A DNA stretch of 64,000 nt from Mycobacteroides abscessus ATCC 19977. Its GTDB lineage: Bacteria > Actinomycetota > Actinomycetes > Mycobacteriales > Mycobacteriaceae. The DNA is taken from the NCBI RefSeq assembly GCF_000069185.1, contig NC_010397.1, positions 1,922,001 through 1,986,000 of the forward strand. The letters are read 5' to 3'. Both the position numbers and the translations under genes were made by a program. Below the pieces are notes generated by a model. It was not told where the DNA came from. It searched no databases and was given only the letters and a program-made list of their open reading frames with translations. Shown one piece after another: positions 16,690-27,588 of this stretch; the stretch's first letter is position 1; the number at the start of each line of letters is the position of its first letter.

Positions 16690-17898
16690 ATGAACACCGA
16701 TGAATTGTTCGACCCGCAGGTCCTGGAGGATCCGTACCCGTTCTATCGGCGGTTACGTGAGACGGCGCCGGTGTGGCCGGTGGGCGACTCCGGCTTCTAC
16801 TTCGTCTCACGCTGGGATCTGGTGGTGGAGGCCACCGAGCGTGCCGAAGATTTCTCGTCCAATCTCACGGCCGCGCTGATGAAATCGGCGGAGGGCCTGG
16901 CCGTCGCGCCGATGGGGCCGCCGGCCGACCCAACCCACGTGCTGGCCACCGGCGATGATCCGCTCCATCACGCCCACCGCAGACTGGTGCTGCCGACATT
17001 GGTCGCCAGGCGCATCACGGCTCTGGAACCCGTTATGGCGCAGACCGGTTCGTGCCTGTGGGAGCGGGGCGTCAACGGCGACGGCATCGACTGGATGGCT
17101 GCCATGGGCGATGCGCTGCCGATGACGATGGTGGCCCGGCTGATCGGGCTACCCGCCGGCGACGTGCCGCAGCTGGTGCAGTGGGGCTACTCCAGCACCG
17201 AGATGCTCGGCGGGCTCAATACCCCGCAGCGGCAGGCCCAGGTGGTCACGGACACCATGCACCTGGTGCTGTACCTGCGTGAACACCTGGAGGAGGAGCT
17301 GGCCGCACCGGGTGACGATTTGCTCGGATACCTGGCGCAGGCGTGCAATCGGGGAGATATCTCCCTGGATATCGGGGTGATGATCCTGGTGCAACTGGTC
17401 GGTGCGGGCGGCGAGTCGACCGCCGGCCTGATGGGCAACGCCGTACGCATCCTGGGCGAGAACCCGCGACTGCAGCAACGCATCCGCGAAAACCGCGCAC
17501 TGCTGCCGACGTTTCTGGAAGAAGCACTGCGGCTGGAGTCGCCATTTCGCGGACATCACCGCCATGTGTTGACGGACACCACACTCGGCGGGGTGCAGCT
17601 GCCCGCGGGCAGCCACCTCACGCTGCTGTGGGGCGCGGCCAATCGTGACCCGGCGATCTTCGAGGACCCCGATGTGCTGCGCCTCGACCGGCCCAGCCCC
17701 CGCGGTCACATCACCTTTGGTAAGGGGCTGCACTTCTGTGTGGGCGCGGCACTCGCGCGCCTGGAGGCACGCACCGCGATCAATCTGCTGTTGGACCGCA
17801 CGCGCGAGTTCGCCATCAAACCCGATGGTGCGCATTGGGTTCCGAGCATCATGGTGCGCCGGCACCAGAAATTGGAGCTGGAGGTCAGCGCCGCCTGA
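16690..17898 (+). CDS. Cytochrome P450
   Basis: A 402-residue soluble bacterial P450. The I-helix oxygen-binding motif is LVGAGGESTAGLMG, the K-helix ExxR is in EEALRLESPFRGHHR, and the haem-binding loop is FGKGLHFCVGAALAR with the cysteine ligand. The N-terminus (DPQVLEDPYPFYRRLRE) is typical of class I enzymes, which need ferredoxin and reductase partners; none lie beside it. A TTG at 16684 is in frame, and the ATG at 16690 is preferred. It is divergent from a TetR gene. Its last 14 bases overlap the convergent DUF4191 gene. The substrate cannot be told from the sequence. Confidence 0.93.
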   Translation: MNTDELFDPQVLEDPYPFYRRLRETAPVWPVGDSGFYFVSRWDLVVEATERAEDFSSNLTAALMKSAEGLAVAPMGPPADPTHVLATGDDPLHHAHRRLVLPTLVARRITALEPVMAQTGSCLWERGVNGDGIDWMAAMGDALPMTMVARLIGLPAGDVPQLVQWGYSSTEMLGGLNTPQRQAQVVTDTMHLVLYLREHLEEELAAPGDDLLGYLAQACNRGDISLDIGVMILVQLVGAGGESTAGLMGNAVRILGENPRLQQRIRENRALLPTFLEEALRLESPFRGHHRHVLTDTTLGGVQLPAGSHLTLLWGAANRDPAIFEDPDVLRLDRPSPRGHITFGKGLHFCVGAALARLEARTAINLLLDRTREFAIKPDGAHWVPSIMVRRHQKLELEVSAA

Positions 17899-18634
17899 TG
17901 GTGCGCTGCATGCCGCCGCGCATCTTCGCCTGGCCGGGCAGCGGGCCCTTCGGCATGGCGGCGGCACGCGAACCCAGCGCCGCCAGCCGCGACTCCAGTG
18001 AGTCCATCTGCTTGGCGGTGATGTTGGCGGGAAGCTTGGTGAGGTGGCGCTCCAGCTTGGACAGCGGCACCTGACCATCCTCGTTGCCGACGATGACGTC
18101 ATAGATCGGCGTATCCCCGACCAGGCGTGCGGTGCGCTTCTTCTCCTGGGCAAGCAATGGGCCGAGTCGGCCGGGGGCGCCCTCGGCGACGAAGATGATG
18201 CCCGGACGGCCGATCACACGGTGTACAACGTCCAGTTGCGTGGTGCCGGCCACGGCGGTGGTGACGCGCCACCGTCCGCGCATATTGTCCAGCGCCCAGC
18301 CGGCGGCACCCTTCTGGCCTTCGGCCTTGGTGAACACCGACTTTTGCACGCGACGGCCGAAGATGATGAACGCCACCAAGACGCCGAGCACCACACCCAG
18401 GATCGGGAACAGGAACGTGCTGATGCCCCCCGAGAAGTATCCGGCGACCGCGAACGCGGCCACGATCACCACGATGGCGCCGATCATGTACGGCAGCAGG
18501 CGCTTGTCTTCCTTGCGCTGAATCTGGAAGGCCTGCCACATCTGGGCGCGGCGCGCCTTCGATTCGGCCTTACGGCGCGCCTTTGCCTCGGCCTTGGCGG
18601 CCTTGGCCTCGGCGGGACTCAGTGATTTAGCCAT
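17885..18634 (-). CDS. DUF4191 integral membrane protein (Rv2219-like)
   Basis: A 249-residue protein. The first 45 residues are a highly charged Lys/Ala/Glu/Arg helix (AEAKAAKAEAKARRKAESKA). Two membrane helices follow (YMIGAIVVIVAAFAVAGYF and FLFPILGVVLGVLVAFIIF), then a cytoplasmic domain that includes GRPGIIFVAEG and ends in a basic tail. This matches the actinobacterial DUF4191 family, function unknown, conserved next to lipA. The ATG at 18634 marks the family N-terminus (MAKSLSPAEA); the longer frame upstream runs into the lipA region. It is the last gene of the dlaT-lipB-lipA strand group, 34 bases after lipA. Confidence 0.88.
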   Translation of the reverse strand: MAKSLSPAEAKAAKAEAKARRKAESKARRAQMWQAFQIQRKEDKRLLPYMIGAIVVIVAAFAVAGYFSGGISTFLFPILGVVLGVLVAFIIFGRRVQKSVFTKAEGQKGAAGWALDNMRGRWRVTTAVAGTTQLDVVHRVIGRPGIIFVAEGAPGRLGPLLAQEKKRTARLVGDTPIYDVIVGNEDGQVPLSKLERHLTKLPANITAKQMDSLESRLAALGSRAAAMPKGPLPGQAKMRGGMQRTIRRR

Positions 18635-18668
18635 GGCTAGAGAATATCGCCCGCCCGCGACGCGCTTC

Positions 18669-19658
18669 TCATCCGATGAGGTTGATGGCCTCTTGCCGCG
18701 CCGAACCCGCCGTCGCCAGGTGTTCCAGTGCGGCAGGCAGCGGACGCCCATGATGAGCCATCGCCTGTGCGTACAGTCGTCCGGCCCGGTAGGAGGAGCG
18801 CACCAGCGGGCCGGCCATCACACCGGCGAAGCCCAGCCCCTCCGCGAATTCCGAAAGCTCCACGAATTCCTGCGGTTTGACCCACCGGTCAACCGGGTGG
18901 TGGCGTGGCGAGGGCCGCAGATACTGGGTGATGGTGATGATGTCGCAGCCCGCTTCGTGCAGGGCGACCAGCGCTTCACGAATCTCGTCATTGGTTTCGC
19001 CCATACCGAGAATCAGATTGCTCTTGGTCACCAGCTGCGCCTCGCGCGCGGCGGTGATCACCGACAGGCTTCGCTCATAGCTGAACGCGGGCCGGATGCG
19101 GCGGAACACCCGTGGCACCGTCTCCAGGTTGTGCGCCAGCACCTCCGGACGGGACGCGAATACCTCGTCCAGCTGCGCGGGAATGGCGTTGAAGTCGGGG
19201 ATGAGCAACTCCACCCCCGTGGCCGGATTGAGGTCCTTGATGTATCGCACCGTTTCGGCGTACAGCCAGGCACCGCCGTCGGGCAGGTCGTCGCGGGCCA
19301 CTCCGGTAACCGTCGAGTACCGCAGGCCCATGGTGTGGACGCTCTCGGCCACACGTCGTGGTTCGTCGCGGTCCAGGTCGGCGGGCTTACCAGTGTCGAT
19401 CTGGCAGAAATCGCAGCGGCGTGTGCATTGCTCACCGCCGATGAGGAAGGTGGCCTCACGGTCCTCCCAGCACTCAAAGATGTTGGGGCATCCGGCTTCC
19501 TCGCACACGGTGTGCAGTCCGCCGGAGCGCACCAACGACTTGAGTTCTTTGTATTCGGGGCCCATCTTCGCGCGGGTGCGAATCCAGTCCGGCTTGCGCT
19601 CGATCGGGGTTTGGGCGTTGCGGACTTCCAGCCGCAGTAGCTTGCGGGGTTCTGTCAT
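18669..19658 (-). CDS. lipA: Lipoyl synthase
   Basis: A radical-SAM enzyme that inserts two sulfurs into protein-bound octanoyl groups. The 329 residues carry both iron-sulfur sites: the auxiliary cluster cysteines C52, C57 and C63 ([13 protein letters not shown]) and the radical-SAM cysteines C78, C82 and C85 (CTRRCDFC). The C-terminal RSSYRAG supplies the serine ligand of the auxiliary cluster. Its ATG overlaps the lipB stop by four bases, so translation is coupled. With dlaT upstream, it completes the pathway that produces the lipoylated E2 encoded in the same operon. Confidence 0.98.
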   Translation of the reverse strand: MTEPRKLLRLEVRNAQTPIERKPDWIRTRAKMGPEYKELKSLVRSGGLHTVCEEAGCPNIFECWEDREATFLIGGEQCTRRCDFCQIDTGKPADLDRDEPRRVAESVHTMGLRYSTVTGVARDDLPDGGAWLYAETVRYIKDLNPATGVELLIPDFNAIPAQLDEVFASRPEVLAHNLETVPRVFRRIRPAFSYERSLSVITAAREAQLVTKSNLILGMGETNDEIREALVALHEAGCDIITITQYLRPSPRHHPVDRWVKPQEFVELSEFAEGLGFAGVMAGPLVRSSYRAGRLYAQAMAHHGRPLPAALEHLATAGSARQEAINLIG

Positions 19659-20347
19659 GCCGTCGCTCCGACGGGAAGCCGGCCTTCGAGCGCGTCCAAA
19701 ACCGAGGAAACAACCTGGTCGTGCACCTCATCGACGGTGACGTCGCGGCCCAGCTCGGCGGACAGGGTCGTCACTCCGGCATCGGTGATGCCACACGCCA
19801 CGATGGGCAGGTAGGCATCGAGACTGTTATTGCAGTTCAGCGAGAACCCGTGCATGGTGACGCCGCGCTGCACGCGTACGCCGATCGCGGCGATCTTGCG
19901 TTCCGGCTTGCCGCCGCCCGCGGCCAGCCACACACCCGAGCGGCCCTCGACACGCTTGGTCTGCACGCCCAGTTGCGCGCAGACCGCGATGATCGATTCC
20001 TCAACGCGGCGAACATAGTTCACCACGTCGATGGGCTCGGCGAGCTGCACTATCGGGTAGCCGACCAGCTGGCCGGGTCCGTGCCACGTGATCTTGCCGC
20101 CACGGTCGGTGTCGATGACGGGCGCGCCGTTGATGGGCCGCTCCTGCGGTTCGGTACGCCGCCCCGCGGTGTAGACGGCGGGGTGCTGCAAGGTCAGCAG
20201 GGTGTCGGGTCCGCCGGCGACCCGTGCTTCGACGATGTCACGCTGCAGCTCCCATGCCATCTCGTAGTCGATCACGCCCAGATCCCGTACCTCGACGGGG
20301 GCTGCGCTGGACCGGATGGATCCATGGGAGCGGTGCACGGGTTCCAT
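19655..20347 (-). CDS. lipB: Octanoyl-[ACP]-protein octanoyltransferase
   Basis: LipB moves octanoate from acyl-carrier protein to the lipoyl lysine of target proteins. The length of 230 residues equals that of the M. tuberculosis enzyme. The catalytic lysine is K151 (KIAAIGVR) and the catalytic cysteine C185 (IVACGI). The [17 protein letters not shown] block is the family signature. It lies 4 bases after the epimerase-like gene and overlaps lipA by 4 bases within the lipoylation operon. Confidence 0.97.
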   Translation of the reverse strand: MEPVHRSHGSIRSSAAPVEVRDLGVIDYEMAWELQRDIVEARVAGGPDTLLTLQHPAVYTAGRRTEPQERPINGAPVIDTDRGGKITWHGPGQLVGYPIVQLAEPIDVVNYVRRVEESIIAVCAQLGVQTKRVEGRSGVWLAAGGGKPERKIAAIGVRVQRGVTMHGFSLNCNNSLDAYLPIVACGITDAGVTTLSAELGRDVTVDEVHDQVVSSVLDALEGRLPVGATA

Positions 20348-20351
20348 TATC

Positions 20352-21275
20352 TCACTTCATCGGTCGACTGTTGTTGGCGTAGGCCAGCGCCTCGCCGATG
20401 GTGTGGTGCTCGAATTCGAATCCGTGCTGTTCCAACACGGCGGGGATGACACGCATGCTGCTGGTCAGTTCGGCGTCGGCGAACTCTCCGAAGATGAGGC
20501 TCAGCGCGAACTGGGGGGCCACCAGCAGGGTGGGTCGATGCAGGACGCGGCCGAGGGCCGCGGTGAATTCTGCGTTCGTCACCGGCGCGGGTCCGGTCAG
20601 GTTGACCGGACCCGACACGGCCGGTTCGGCGAGCGCGAACTCGAGGGCACGAATGTGGTCCTCGAGGCTTATCCAGGGCATGTACCAGCGTCCGTTGCCC
20701 AGCCGCGCCCCCAGGCCGAGGGAGAACAGCGGCCGGGACCGGCCGAAGAGCCCACCGGCGGGAGACAGCACCAGCCCCGTGCGGACGATCACCACCCGGG
20801 CGCCTGCCTGCGCGGCCTCGGCGGTTGCGGCCTCCCAGTCGAGACACACCCGTGCCAGGAAACTGGTGCCGCTGGAGGCGGTTTCGTCGATGATGCGGTC
20901 ACCGCTGTCGCCGTAGTAGCCCACCGCCGAGGCGTTGATCAGGACCGGCACCCCGGCCTCGGCGACGGCCCGTGCCAGTACCTCGGTCGGGATGACGCGG
21001 CTGTCGTAGATCTCCTGCTTGTAGGCGCCCGACCACCGTTTGTCGCCGACACCGACCCCGCACATGTTGACGACGGCGTCGGCGCCGTCGAGGCCGCCGG
21101 GCTCGATCTGGCCGCTTGCTGGATCCCAGCGCCGCTCGTCGGGGCCCATCGGGTCGCGGCGAACCAGGCGGACCACGGTGTGGTTCGCGGAACGCAGCGA
21201 CGCGACAAGTGCCGACCCGATCACCCCCGACGATCCGGCGATGACGATCCGCTTGTGCTGGGATTCAGCGCCCAT
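20352..21275 (-). CDS. TIGR01777-type NAD-dependent epimerase/dehydratase family protein (Rv2216-like)
   Basis: A 307-residue extended short-chain dehydrogenase fold. The N-terminal nucleotide-binding motif is [10 protein letters not shown], a SAVGYYGD segment holds the catalytic tyrosine region, and the tail [12 protein letters not shown]...[12 protein letters not shown] is characteristic of the YfcH/TIGR01777 group, whose substrates are unknown. It begins 4 bases after the dlaT stop, within the dlaT-lipB-lipA operon. The same neighbourhood exists in M. tuberculosis, which suggests a link to lipoate metabolism, though none is proven. Confidence 0.9.
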   Translation of the reverse strand: MGAESQHKRIVIAGSSGVIGSALVASLRSANHTVVRLVRRDPMGPDERRWDPASGQIEPGGLDGADAVVNMCGVGVGDKRWSGAYKQEIYDSRVIPTEVLARAVAEAGVPVLINASAVGYYGDSGDRIIDETASSGTSFLARVCLDWEAATAEAAQAGARVVIVRTGLVLSPAGGLFGRSRPLFSLGLGARLGNGRWYMPWISLEDHIRALEFALAEPAVSGPVNLTGPAPVTNAEFTAALGRVLHRPTLLVAPQFALSLIFGEFADAELTSSMRVIPAVLEQHGFEFEHHTIGEALAYANNSRPMK

Positions 21276-21279
21276 AGGC

Positions 21280-22998
21280 CTACAGACCCAGGTCCGCCTC
21301 GAAAGCCCCCTCTTCCAGACGGTGTTTGATGGTCGTCAGGAACCGCCCCGCGTCGGCTCCGTCGATCAGGCGGTGATCGTAGGTCAGCGGCAAGTAGCAC
21401 ACCGACCGGATACCGATCGACTCGTTACCGGCGTCATCACGAATAACCCTGGGACGCTTCACGATCGCGCCGGTGCCGAGCATGGCGGCCTGCGGCGGCA
21501 CCAGAATCGGCGTGTCGAACAAGGCGCCCTGGCTGCCGATGTTGGTGATGGTGAAGGTGCCACCGGCCAGCTCGTCGGGCTTGAGGTTCCCGGAACGGGC
21601 CCGTGCCGCGATATCGGCGATCGCGCGCGCCAGACCGGCCAGCGACAGGTCACCGGCGTTGTGGATCACCGGGGAGAGCAGGCCTTGGTCGGTGTCGACC
21701 GCGATGCCCAGGTGCTCGGCGTCGAAGTAGGTGATCTCCTTGGATTCCTCGTTGTAGCTCGCGTTGACGTTCGGGTGCGTCTTGAGTGCCTCCACCGCGG
21801 CCTTGGCGAAGAACGGCAGGAACGTCAGGTTCACACCCTCGCGCTCGGCGAACGCGGCCTTGGCCCGGGCGCGCAGGGCCGCGATCTTGGTGACGTCGAC
21901 CTCGTGGGTCTGGGTCAGCTGGGCGGTCTCCTGCAGTGACTCGCGCGTCTTCTTGGCAGTGATCTGACGAATCCGGTTGGCCTTCTGCGTGGTTCCGCGC
22001 AGGTGCGCCAGGGACGGTGCTACGGCCGCAGGCGCGGACGCGGCGGGAGCCGCGGGAGCGGGAGCCGCGGCCGGAGCCTTGGCGGCCTCCGCGGCGGCCA
22101 GCACATCCTGCTTGCGGATGCGTCCGCCCACCCCGCTGCCGGACAGCGCGGAAAGGTCCACGTTGTTTTCGGCGGCGAGCTTGCGCACGAGCGGGGTCAC
22201 GTACGGGTTGTCGCCGGCGGCACCGTTCGCTGCCGGGGCCGTCGATGCGGGAGCCGGGGCCGCCGGTGCGGGGGCTGGGGCTGGGGGAGCAGGCGGTGCC
22301 GCTGCCGCGGCAGGAGCTGCGGCAGGCTCGGGAGCGGGCGCCGCAGGAGCTGCGGGGGCCGCGGGCGCGGCGTCGGCGGCTCCGACGACGGCAAGCTCGC
22401 CGCCCACGGCCACGGTGTCGTCCTCGTTGGCCGAGATGCTGAGCAGCACACCGGCCACCGGCGACGGAATCTCGGTGTCGACCTTGTCGGTGGACACCTC
22501 GACGAGCGGTTCGTCCACGCCGACCTCGTCGCCGACCTTCTTGAGCCAGCGGGTCACGGTGCCTTCGGTGACGGACTCACCGAGCTCGGGCATCTTGACC
22601 GAGGTGCCCGAGCCGGCCGGGGCAGCGGCGGCGGGCGGCTCGGCAGCGGGTTCGGGAGCAGCCGTAGCAGTGGCTTCGGGGGCCGGTGCGGGTGTCGGTT
22701 CCGGAGCCGGTGCGGCTGCGGGGGCGGGGGCGGGGGCGGGGGCGGCGGGAGCCGCCTCTCCGGCCTCGCTGATCACACCGAGCTCGCCGCCGATCTCGAC
22801 GGTGTCGTCCTCACGGGCGACGATCTTGGTCAACACACCCGAAGTGGGAGCTGGGATCTCGGTGTCCACCTTGTCGGTGGACACCTCGAGCAATGGCTCG
22901 TCGACTTCGACCGTGTCGCCTTCTTGCTTGAGCCACCGCGTCACCGTCCCTTCGGTCACGCTCTCACCGAGGGCGGGCATCTGGACGGAGAAGGCCAT
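21280..22998 (-). CDS. dlaT: Dihydrolipoyllysine acyltransferase E2 with two lipoyl domains
   Basis: The E2 core of pyruvate dehydrogenase, also part of the peroxynitrite reductase/peroxidase system in mycobacteria. The protein is 572 residues: two lipoyl domains, each with the modified lysine in TDKVDTEIP (about residues 43 and 165), separated and followed by Ala/Pro-rich linkers. Then comes a peripheral-subunit-binding domain ([20 protein letters not shown]) and the catalytic acyltransferase domain, ending with [19 protein letters not shown] lies 8 bases before the chosen ATG. It heads the operon that also encodes the two lipoylation enzymes acting on it. The linker runs give long antisense frames that are not genes. 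Confidence 0.96.
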   Translation of the reverse strand: MAFSVQMPALGESVTEGTVTRWLKQEGDTVEVDEPLLEVSTDKVDTEIPAPTSGVLTKIVAREDDTVEIGGELGVISEAGEAAPAAPAPAPAPAAAPAPEPTPAPAPEATATAAPEPAAEPPAAAAPAGSGTSVKMPELGESVTEGTVTRWLKKVGDEVGVDEPLVEVSTDKVDTEIPSPVAGVLLSISANEDDTVAVGGELAVVGAADAAPAAPAAPAAPAPEPAAAPAAAAAPPAPPAPAPAPAAPAPASTAPAANGAAGDNPYVTPLVRKLAAENNVDLSALSGSGVGGRIRKQDVLAAAEAAKAPAAAPAPAAPAASAPAAVAPSLAHLRGTTQKANRIRQITAKKTRESLQETAQLTQTHEVDVTKIAALRARAKAAFAEREGVNLTFLPFFAKAAVEALKTHPNVNASYNEESKEITYFDAEHLGIAVDTDQGLLSPVIHNAGDLSLAGLARAIADIAARARSGNLKPDELAGGTFTITNIGSQGALFDTPILVPPQAAMLGTGAIVKRPRVIRDDAGNESIGIRSVCYLPLTYDHRLIDGADAGRFLTTIKHRLEEGAFEADLGL

Positions 22999-23135
22999 GG
23001 TTTCCACTCCTGAAAACGGTTCGGACAGCGGCACTAACAAAGACGACTCTTCATGGCTTACCACAGCTGCGTGTCAGCCGGGTCAATCCTGTCACTGAGT
23101 GGAACGACGCGCCTGCCCGGGTCCAAGATCGAGGA

Positions 23136-23366
23136 GTGAGCGAGCGCACAGTGGTCTGCGTCATCAAGCCGGGCAGCCGCAAGGGTCCGGCGGTAGAGGT
23201 TGCCGACGATGGCGCACTGACGCTGTTCGTGCGCGAGCCGGCCATCGACGGCAAGGCCAACAAGGCAGCGATCGCGTTGCTGGCGGAGTACCTGGATGTT
23301 CCGAAATCGACGGTACGGCTGGTTGCCGGGCAGACCAGCAGACTGAAGCGATTCTCGGTCGGATAA
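23136..23366 (+). CDS. DUF167/UPF0235 (YggU-like) family protein
   Basis: A 76-residue protein that covers the complete compact alpha/beta DUF167 fold: KPGSRKGPAVEV, then AIDGKANKAAIALLAEYL and the closing VAGQTSRLKRFSV. The GKANKA core is the family signature. Its function is not established. It starts at a GTG, divergent from dlaT with a 137-base gap. Confidence 0.9.
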   Translation: MSERTVVCVIKPGSRKGPAVEVADDGALTLFVREPAIDGKANKAAIALLAEYLDVPKSTVRLVAGQTSRLKRFSVG

Positions 23367-23402
23367 CAGCACGTTCTCAGAATTAGCTGGCACCATGAGC
23401 CC

Positions 23403-23744
23403 ATGGCATGGATCGACGCCTTCCGCGGCAAGCGAGAGGGGCAGACCAAACAGGGCACGAACGATGACCTGCGTTACCTGGCCGCGTGGTCGGCGGCGCG
23501 CACCGGCGTAGAGGCCTATGTCGAGCCGCAGACCAACTTCTCCGACGTCACCGTGATCCTCATCGCAGGGGATGGGGAATGGACCCGCCGCCGCGTGGGC
23601 GGGGTCGCGGGCGCGCGGAGAATCTCGGAGAGGCTGCAGATCCCGGTGTACGACGTGCACCGCACCGGGTATCCGCAACGCAAACGCGATTACGACGCGC
23701 GACAGAAGATCCTCAAGCGCCGGGCCATGGACGAGGGCGCCTAG
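23403..23744 (+). CDS. Conserved hypothetical protein
   Basis: A 113-residue soluble protein, rich in charged residues, starting with MAWIDAFRGKREG and ending in a basic segment (YPQRKRDYDARQKILKRR). The middle contains TNFSDVTVILIAGDGEWTRRRVGG, an alpha/beta-like stretch, with no catalytic motif I can identify. It follows the DUF167 gene by 36 bases on the same strand and is convergent with pepA, 11 bases away. It looks like a conserved actinobacterial family; no function is assigned. Confidence 0.75.
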   Translation: MAWIDAFRGKREGQTKQGTNDDLRYLAAWSAARTGVEAYVEPQTNFSDVTVILIAGDGEWTRRRVGGVAGARRISERLQIPVYDVHRTGYPQRKRDYDARQKILKRRAMDEGA

Positions 23745-23755
23745 CGCTCACGGCG

Positions 23756-25264
23756 TCACCCGTTGGCGGCGATGTCCTCCAGCACCCCAAAGATGGTCCG
23801 CACCGGCACGCCGGTGCCGCCCTTGGGCGTGTAACCCCACGGCCCGCCGGTGTTGTACGCGGGACCGGCGACGTCGATGTGCGCCCACTGGACCCCGTCG
23901 GCGACGAACTCGCGCAGGTACTGGCCGGCGGCGAGCATGCCGCCGTTGCGGTGATTGGTGACATTGGCCAGGTCTGCCACCCGGGACTTCAGATCGTCGC
24001 GCAGCTCCTCGGGCAGCGGCATGGCCCAGCCGTTCTCGCCAACCGACTGCGAGATGGCCGACACCCGGTCGCGGAACTCGTCGGTGCCCATCACCCCGGG
24101 GGTGCGGGTGCCGAGCGCCACAACCTGCGCACCGGTCAGCGTCGCGGTGTCGATCAGGTAGTCCGGCTGGTCCCGGCAGGCCCGCACGATCGCGTCGGCG
24201 AGGATCAGGCGGCCCTCGGCGTCGGTGTTGATCACCTCGACGGTGGTGCCATCCAACTGGGTCAGCACATCACCGGGACGCTGCGCCGTCGATGAGGGCA
24301 TGTTCTCGGCCATCGGCACGGTCGCGATCACGTCGATCGGCAGCTGCTGGCGCGCGGCCAGCAAGGTGACGGCGATAACCGCTGCCGCACCGCCCATATC
24401 GGAGGTCATGTTCTCCATGCCGCCGGCCGGCTTGATCGAGATGCCGCCGGTGTCGAAGGTGATGCCCTTGCCCACCAGCGCCACCGACTTGGCTTTCTTG
24501 CCCTTCGCGCCGCGATAGGTCAGCCGCACCAGCCGTGGCGGACGCGAGGAGCCCTTGCCGACGCCGACGATGCCGCCGTAGCCGCCCTTGGCCAGCTCCT
24601 TCTCGTCGAGCACCTCCACCTCGATGCCCTCGGCGGTTGCCAAAGCCTTTGCGCGCTTTGCAAACTCGGCGGGGAAAAGGTGGCTCGGCGGGGTGTTCAC
24701 AAAATCACGGGCAGTTACGACGGCAGTCGCCACCGCGGCACCGCGTTCCATGGCCTCTTTCTGCGCACGGCCCTTGTCGCCGACGAGCAACGTAACCTTC
24801 TGCAGACCCGCGTCCTTGGGGGCGGTCTTGGCGCTGCGGAACTCGGCGAAGCGGTATCCGCCCAGCACCAGGCCCTGCACGGTGGCGTCGACGTCACGTT
24901 CGGACAGCGTGGTCACCAGGATCTCGACATTGTCGAGCGAGCGGGCGGCCACTGCCGCGGCGCGGCGGATCGTCTCGGCGTCGTCGGCCTTGCCCAGCCC
25001 GACAGCCAGCACGCTGGCCACCGGCAACCCGTCGACCACGACCCGGGTGAGCTGCTCGGCGGAGCCCGTCGCCCCGACCGCCGTGAGCGCGGCTTCGATG
25101 GACTTGACGGCCGCCTTGTCCAGCAGTTGCGCGTCGACCACTCTGGGGCTCTTGTCGGAGTCCTTGTCACTGGGGCGTACACCCACCAGCAGCACCGCGG
25201 CGGAGACTCCGCGCTGCGGAATGGATGTGGCCAGGGTGAACGAAGGTGCCGTGTATGCGCTCAT
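23756..25264 (-). CDS. pepA: Leucyl aminopeptidase (M17 family)
   Basis: A dizinc/dimanganese aminopeptidase that releases N-terminal residues from peptides, usually a hexamer. The 502 residues show the M17 N-terminal macrodomain and the catalytic domain with the metal/lysine motif [14 protein letters not shown] and the family signature [14 protein letters not shown] final [18 protein letters not shown] segment (here [13 protein letters not shown]) closes the active site. The ATG at 25264 (MSAYTAPSF) is chosen over a longer frame that would run into the gcvT promoter. The M. tuberculosis equivalent (Rv2213, pepB) lies in the same relation to dlaT and gcvT. Confidence 0.95.
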   Translation of the reverse strand: MSAYTAPSFTLATSIPQRGVSAAVLLVGVRPSDKDSDKSPRVVDAQLLDKAAVKSIEAALTAVGATGSAEQLTRVVVDGLPVASVLAVGLGKADDAETIRRAAAVAARSLDNVEILVTTLSERDVDATVQGLVLGGYRFAEFRSAKTAPKDAGLQKVTLLVGDKGRAQKEAMERGAAVATAVVTARDFVNTPPSHLFPAEFAKRAKALATAEGIEVEVLDEKELAKGGYGGIVGVGKGSSRPPRLVRLTYRGAKGKKAKSVALVGKGITFDTGGISIKPAGGMENMTSDMGGAAAVIAVTLLAARQQLPIDVIATVPMAENMPSSTAQRPGDVLTQLDGTTVEVINTDAEGRLILADAIVRACRDQPDYLIDTATLTGAQVVALGTRTPGVMGTDEFRDRVSAISQSVGENGWAMPLPEELRDDLKSRVADLANVTNHRNGGMLAAGQYLREFVADGVQWAHIDVAGPAYNTGGPWGYTPKGGTGVPVRTIFGVLEDIAANG

Positions 25265-25347
25265 AGGTTCACAGCCTAGTGAAGGCCGATGAGGCGCCAA
25301 CCGGGATGAGGCCCTGGTGCGAAGACCATGTGGCTAGGGTGAACGCC

Positions 25348-26442
25348 ATGACGGACCTCTTGCTCGGACCACTGCACGATCGGCACGCCGCTCAGGGCGC
25401 AACCTTTGCCGAGTTCGGCGGCTGGAATATGCCGGTGTCGTACGCGGGAACGGTGGGAGAGCACACCGCCACCCGCGCGGCGGTCGGACTGTTCGACGTG
25501 AGTCACCTCGGCAAGGCGCTGGTACGTGGACCGGGAGCGGCAGCCTTCGTCAACGCGTGTTTTACCAATGATCTCAACAAGGTTGGGCCCGGCAAGGCGC
25601 AGTACACCTTGTGCTGCACCGAGACCGGCGGGGTGATTGACGACCTCATCGCGTACTACGTATCCGACGACGAGATCTTCCTGGTGCCCAACGCCGCCAA
25701 TACCTCCGCCGTGGTCGCGGCATTGCAGGAGCAGGCGCCGGAGGGGATCGCCGTCACCAATCAGCATCGCGACTACGCGGTGCTTGCGGTGCAGGGGCCC
25801 AGGTCCGCGGACGTGCTGCAACGGCTGGGTCTGCCAACGGATATGGAGTACATGGCCTACGCCGACGCCACGCTCGCCGGTCTGCCCGTGCGGGTGTGCC
25901 GTACCGGTTACACCGGCGAGCACGGTTACGAGCTGTTGCCGTCCTGGGACGACGCCGGTGCCGTGTTCGATGCCCTGCTGCCCGTGATCACCGAGGCGGG
26001 TGGGCAGCTCGCCGGTCTGGGAGCGCGTGACACGCTGCGCACCGAGATGGGCTATCCGCTACACGGGCATGAGCTTTCCCTGGACATCAGCCCCGTGCAG
26101 GCACGGGCCGGATGGGCGGTGGGCTGGAAGAAGGACGCGTTCTGGGGTCGCGAGGCGCTGACGCAGGAGAAGACGGATGGTCCACGCCGCACGCTACGAG
26201 GCCTGCGCGCGACCGGCCGGGGGGTGCTGCGCCCCGATCTCACGGTGCTCTCCGATGGCCAGTCGATCGGTGTCACCACCTCCGGGACCTTCTCACCGAC
26301 CCTGAAGACCGGAATCGCCCTGGCCCTGCTGGACACCGCGGCCCAGATCCCGGACGGCGCGAGCGTCGTCGTCGATGTGCGTGGCCGTGAGATCGAATGC
26401 GAGGTCGTCAAGCCGCCATTCGTGGACGTCAACGTCGGATAA
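25348..26442 (+). CDS. gcvT: Glycine cleavage system aminomethyltransferase (T-protein)
   Basis: GcvT transfers the methylene unit from aminomethyl-lipoyl H-protein to tetrahydrofolate, releasing ammonia. The 364 residues begin with the standard [20 protein letters not shown] and FDVSHLGK blocks. [10 protein letters not shown] and [18 protein letters not shown] mark the folate-binding core, and KTGIALALL the C-terminal barrel. H-, P- and L-protein genes are not in the window. It is divergent from pepA (83-base gap) and followed by ilvE after 42 bases on the same strand. No glycine riboswitch is visible in the short leader. Confidence 0.96.
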   Translation: MTDLLLGPLHDRHAAQGATFAEFGGWNMPVSYAGTVGEHTATRAAVGLFDVSHLGKALVRGPGAAAFVNACFTNDLNKVGPGKAQYTLCCTETGGVIDDLIAYYVSDDEIFLVPNAANTSAVVAALQEQAPEGIAVTNQHRDYAVLAVQGPRSADVLQRLGLPTDMEYMAYADATLAGLPVRVCRTGYTGEHGYELLPSWDDAGAVFDALLPVITEAGGQLAGLGARDTLRTEMGYPLHGHELSLDISPVQARAGWAVGWKKDAFWGREALTQEKTDGPRRTLRGLRATGRGVLRPDLTVLSDGQSIGVTTSGTFSPTLKTGIALALLDTAAQIPDGASVVVDVRGREIECEVVKPPFVDVNVG

Positions 26443-26484
26443 TGGGTTCGGATTCGGCGACGGCAGACGGTTAGACTGCCGAGC

Positions 26485-27588
26485 ATGAATCCGCTTCCCG
26501 CGTTCACCCGGCAACTCAACCCGTCACCGGCCAGCCCGGCGCGGCGGGCTGAGGTACTCGCGGCGCCGGGATTCGGGAAGTACTTCACCGACCACATGGT
26601 GTCCATCGACTGGAACGCCGAAAACGGCTGGCACAACGCGCAAGTGGTGCCTTATGGTCCGATCACGCTTGACCCGTCGGCCATCGTGTTGCACTACGCA
26701 CAAGAGGTCTTCGAGGGACTCAAGGCGTACCGGCAACCCGACGGAACCATCGCGGCGTTTCGCCCCGAGGCTAACGGTGAACGGCTGATCCAGTCCTGCC
26801 GCCGCATCGCCATCCCCGAGCTGCCGCTGGAGCTGTTCATCGAGTCGCTGCGCCAGCTCATCGCGGTGGATGCCGAGTGGGTGCCGCCGGGCGGCGGCGA
26901 GGAATCGCTCTACCTGCGGCCGTTCATCATCGCCACCGAGGCAGGCCTGGGGGTGCGGCCCGCCGGCGAGTACCGTTACCTGCTCATCGCCTCACCGGCC
27001 GGTGCTTACTTCTCTCAGGGCATCAAGCCGGTCAGCGTGTGGCTCTCGCACGAGTACGTGCGAGCCGCGCCGGGCGGTATCGGCGCGGCCAAGACCGGCG
27101 GCAACTACGCCGCCTCGCTGGTCGCTCAGGCGCAGGCCGCCGAGGAAGGCTGCGACCAGGTGGTGTGGCTCGACGCCATCGAGCGCCGGTACATCGAAGA
27201 AATGGGTGGCATGAACCTGTTCTTCGTCTTCGGGCGCGACGGTGAGGCGCGCCTGGTCACCCCCGAGCTGTCCGGGGCGCTGCTGCCGGGCGTGACGCGG
27301 AAGTCCTTGTTGCAGCTGGCCTCCGACGCCGGTTTTGCCATCGAGGAACGCAAGATCGATGTCGACGAGCTGGAGAAGAAGACGGCCTCGGGGGAGATCA
27401 CCGAGGTGTTCGCCTGCGGCACGGCGGCGGTCATCACACCGGTCGGCCGCGTCAAGCACTCGGGCGGCGAATTCACCATCGGTGACGGGGAACCCGGCGA
27501 GGTGACCATGGCCCTGCGGGACACACTGACGGGAATCCAGCGCGGTACCTTCGCCGATACGCACGGCTGGATCACCCAGCTCGGCTAG
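26485..27588 (+). CDS. ilvE: Branched-chain amino acid aminotransferase
   Basis: A class IV PLP enzyme that interconverts branched-chain amino acids and their keto acids. The 367 residues agree with the M. tuberculosis enzyme (368). The internal-aldimine lysine is in [23 protein letters not shown] and [11 protein letters not shown] form the signature region, and [15 protein letters not shown] binds the PLP phosphate. It follows gcvT on the same strand. It ends 4 bases into the convergent purple acid phosphatase gene. Confidence 0.97.
   Translation: MNPLPAFTRQLNPSPASPARRAEVLAAPGFGKYFTDHMVSIDWNAENGWHNAQVVPYGPITLDPSAIVLHYAQEVFEGLKAYRQPDGTIAAFRPEANGERLIQSCRRIAIPELPLELFIESLRQLIAVDAEWVPPGGGEESLYLRPFIIATEAGLGVRPAGEYRYLLIASPAGAYFSQGIKPVSVWLSHEYVRAAPGGIGAAKTGGNYAASLVAQAQAAEEGCDQVVWLDAIERRYIEEMGGMNLFFVFGRDGEARLVTPELSGALLPGVTRKSLLQLASDAGFAIEERKIDVDELEKKTASGEITEVFACGTAAVITPVGRVKHSGGEFTIGDGEPGEVTMALRDTLTGIQRGTFADTHGWITQLG

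Noticed and set aside
21977..23098. Long Ala/Gly- and Arg/Gly-rich frames opposite dlaT
   Set aside because: They are antisense readings of the Ala/Pro-rich linkers and lipoyl domains of dlaT; composition is purely GC-driven.
25265..25347. Glycine riboswitch upstream of gcvT
   Set aside because: The leader is only 83 bases and shared with pepA; no tandem aptamer pattern is visible.
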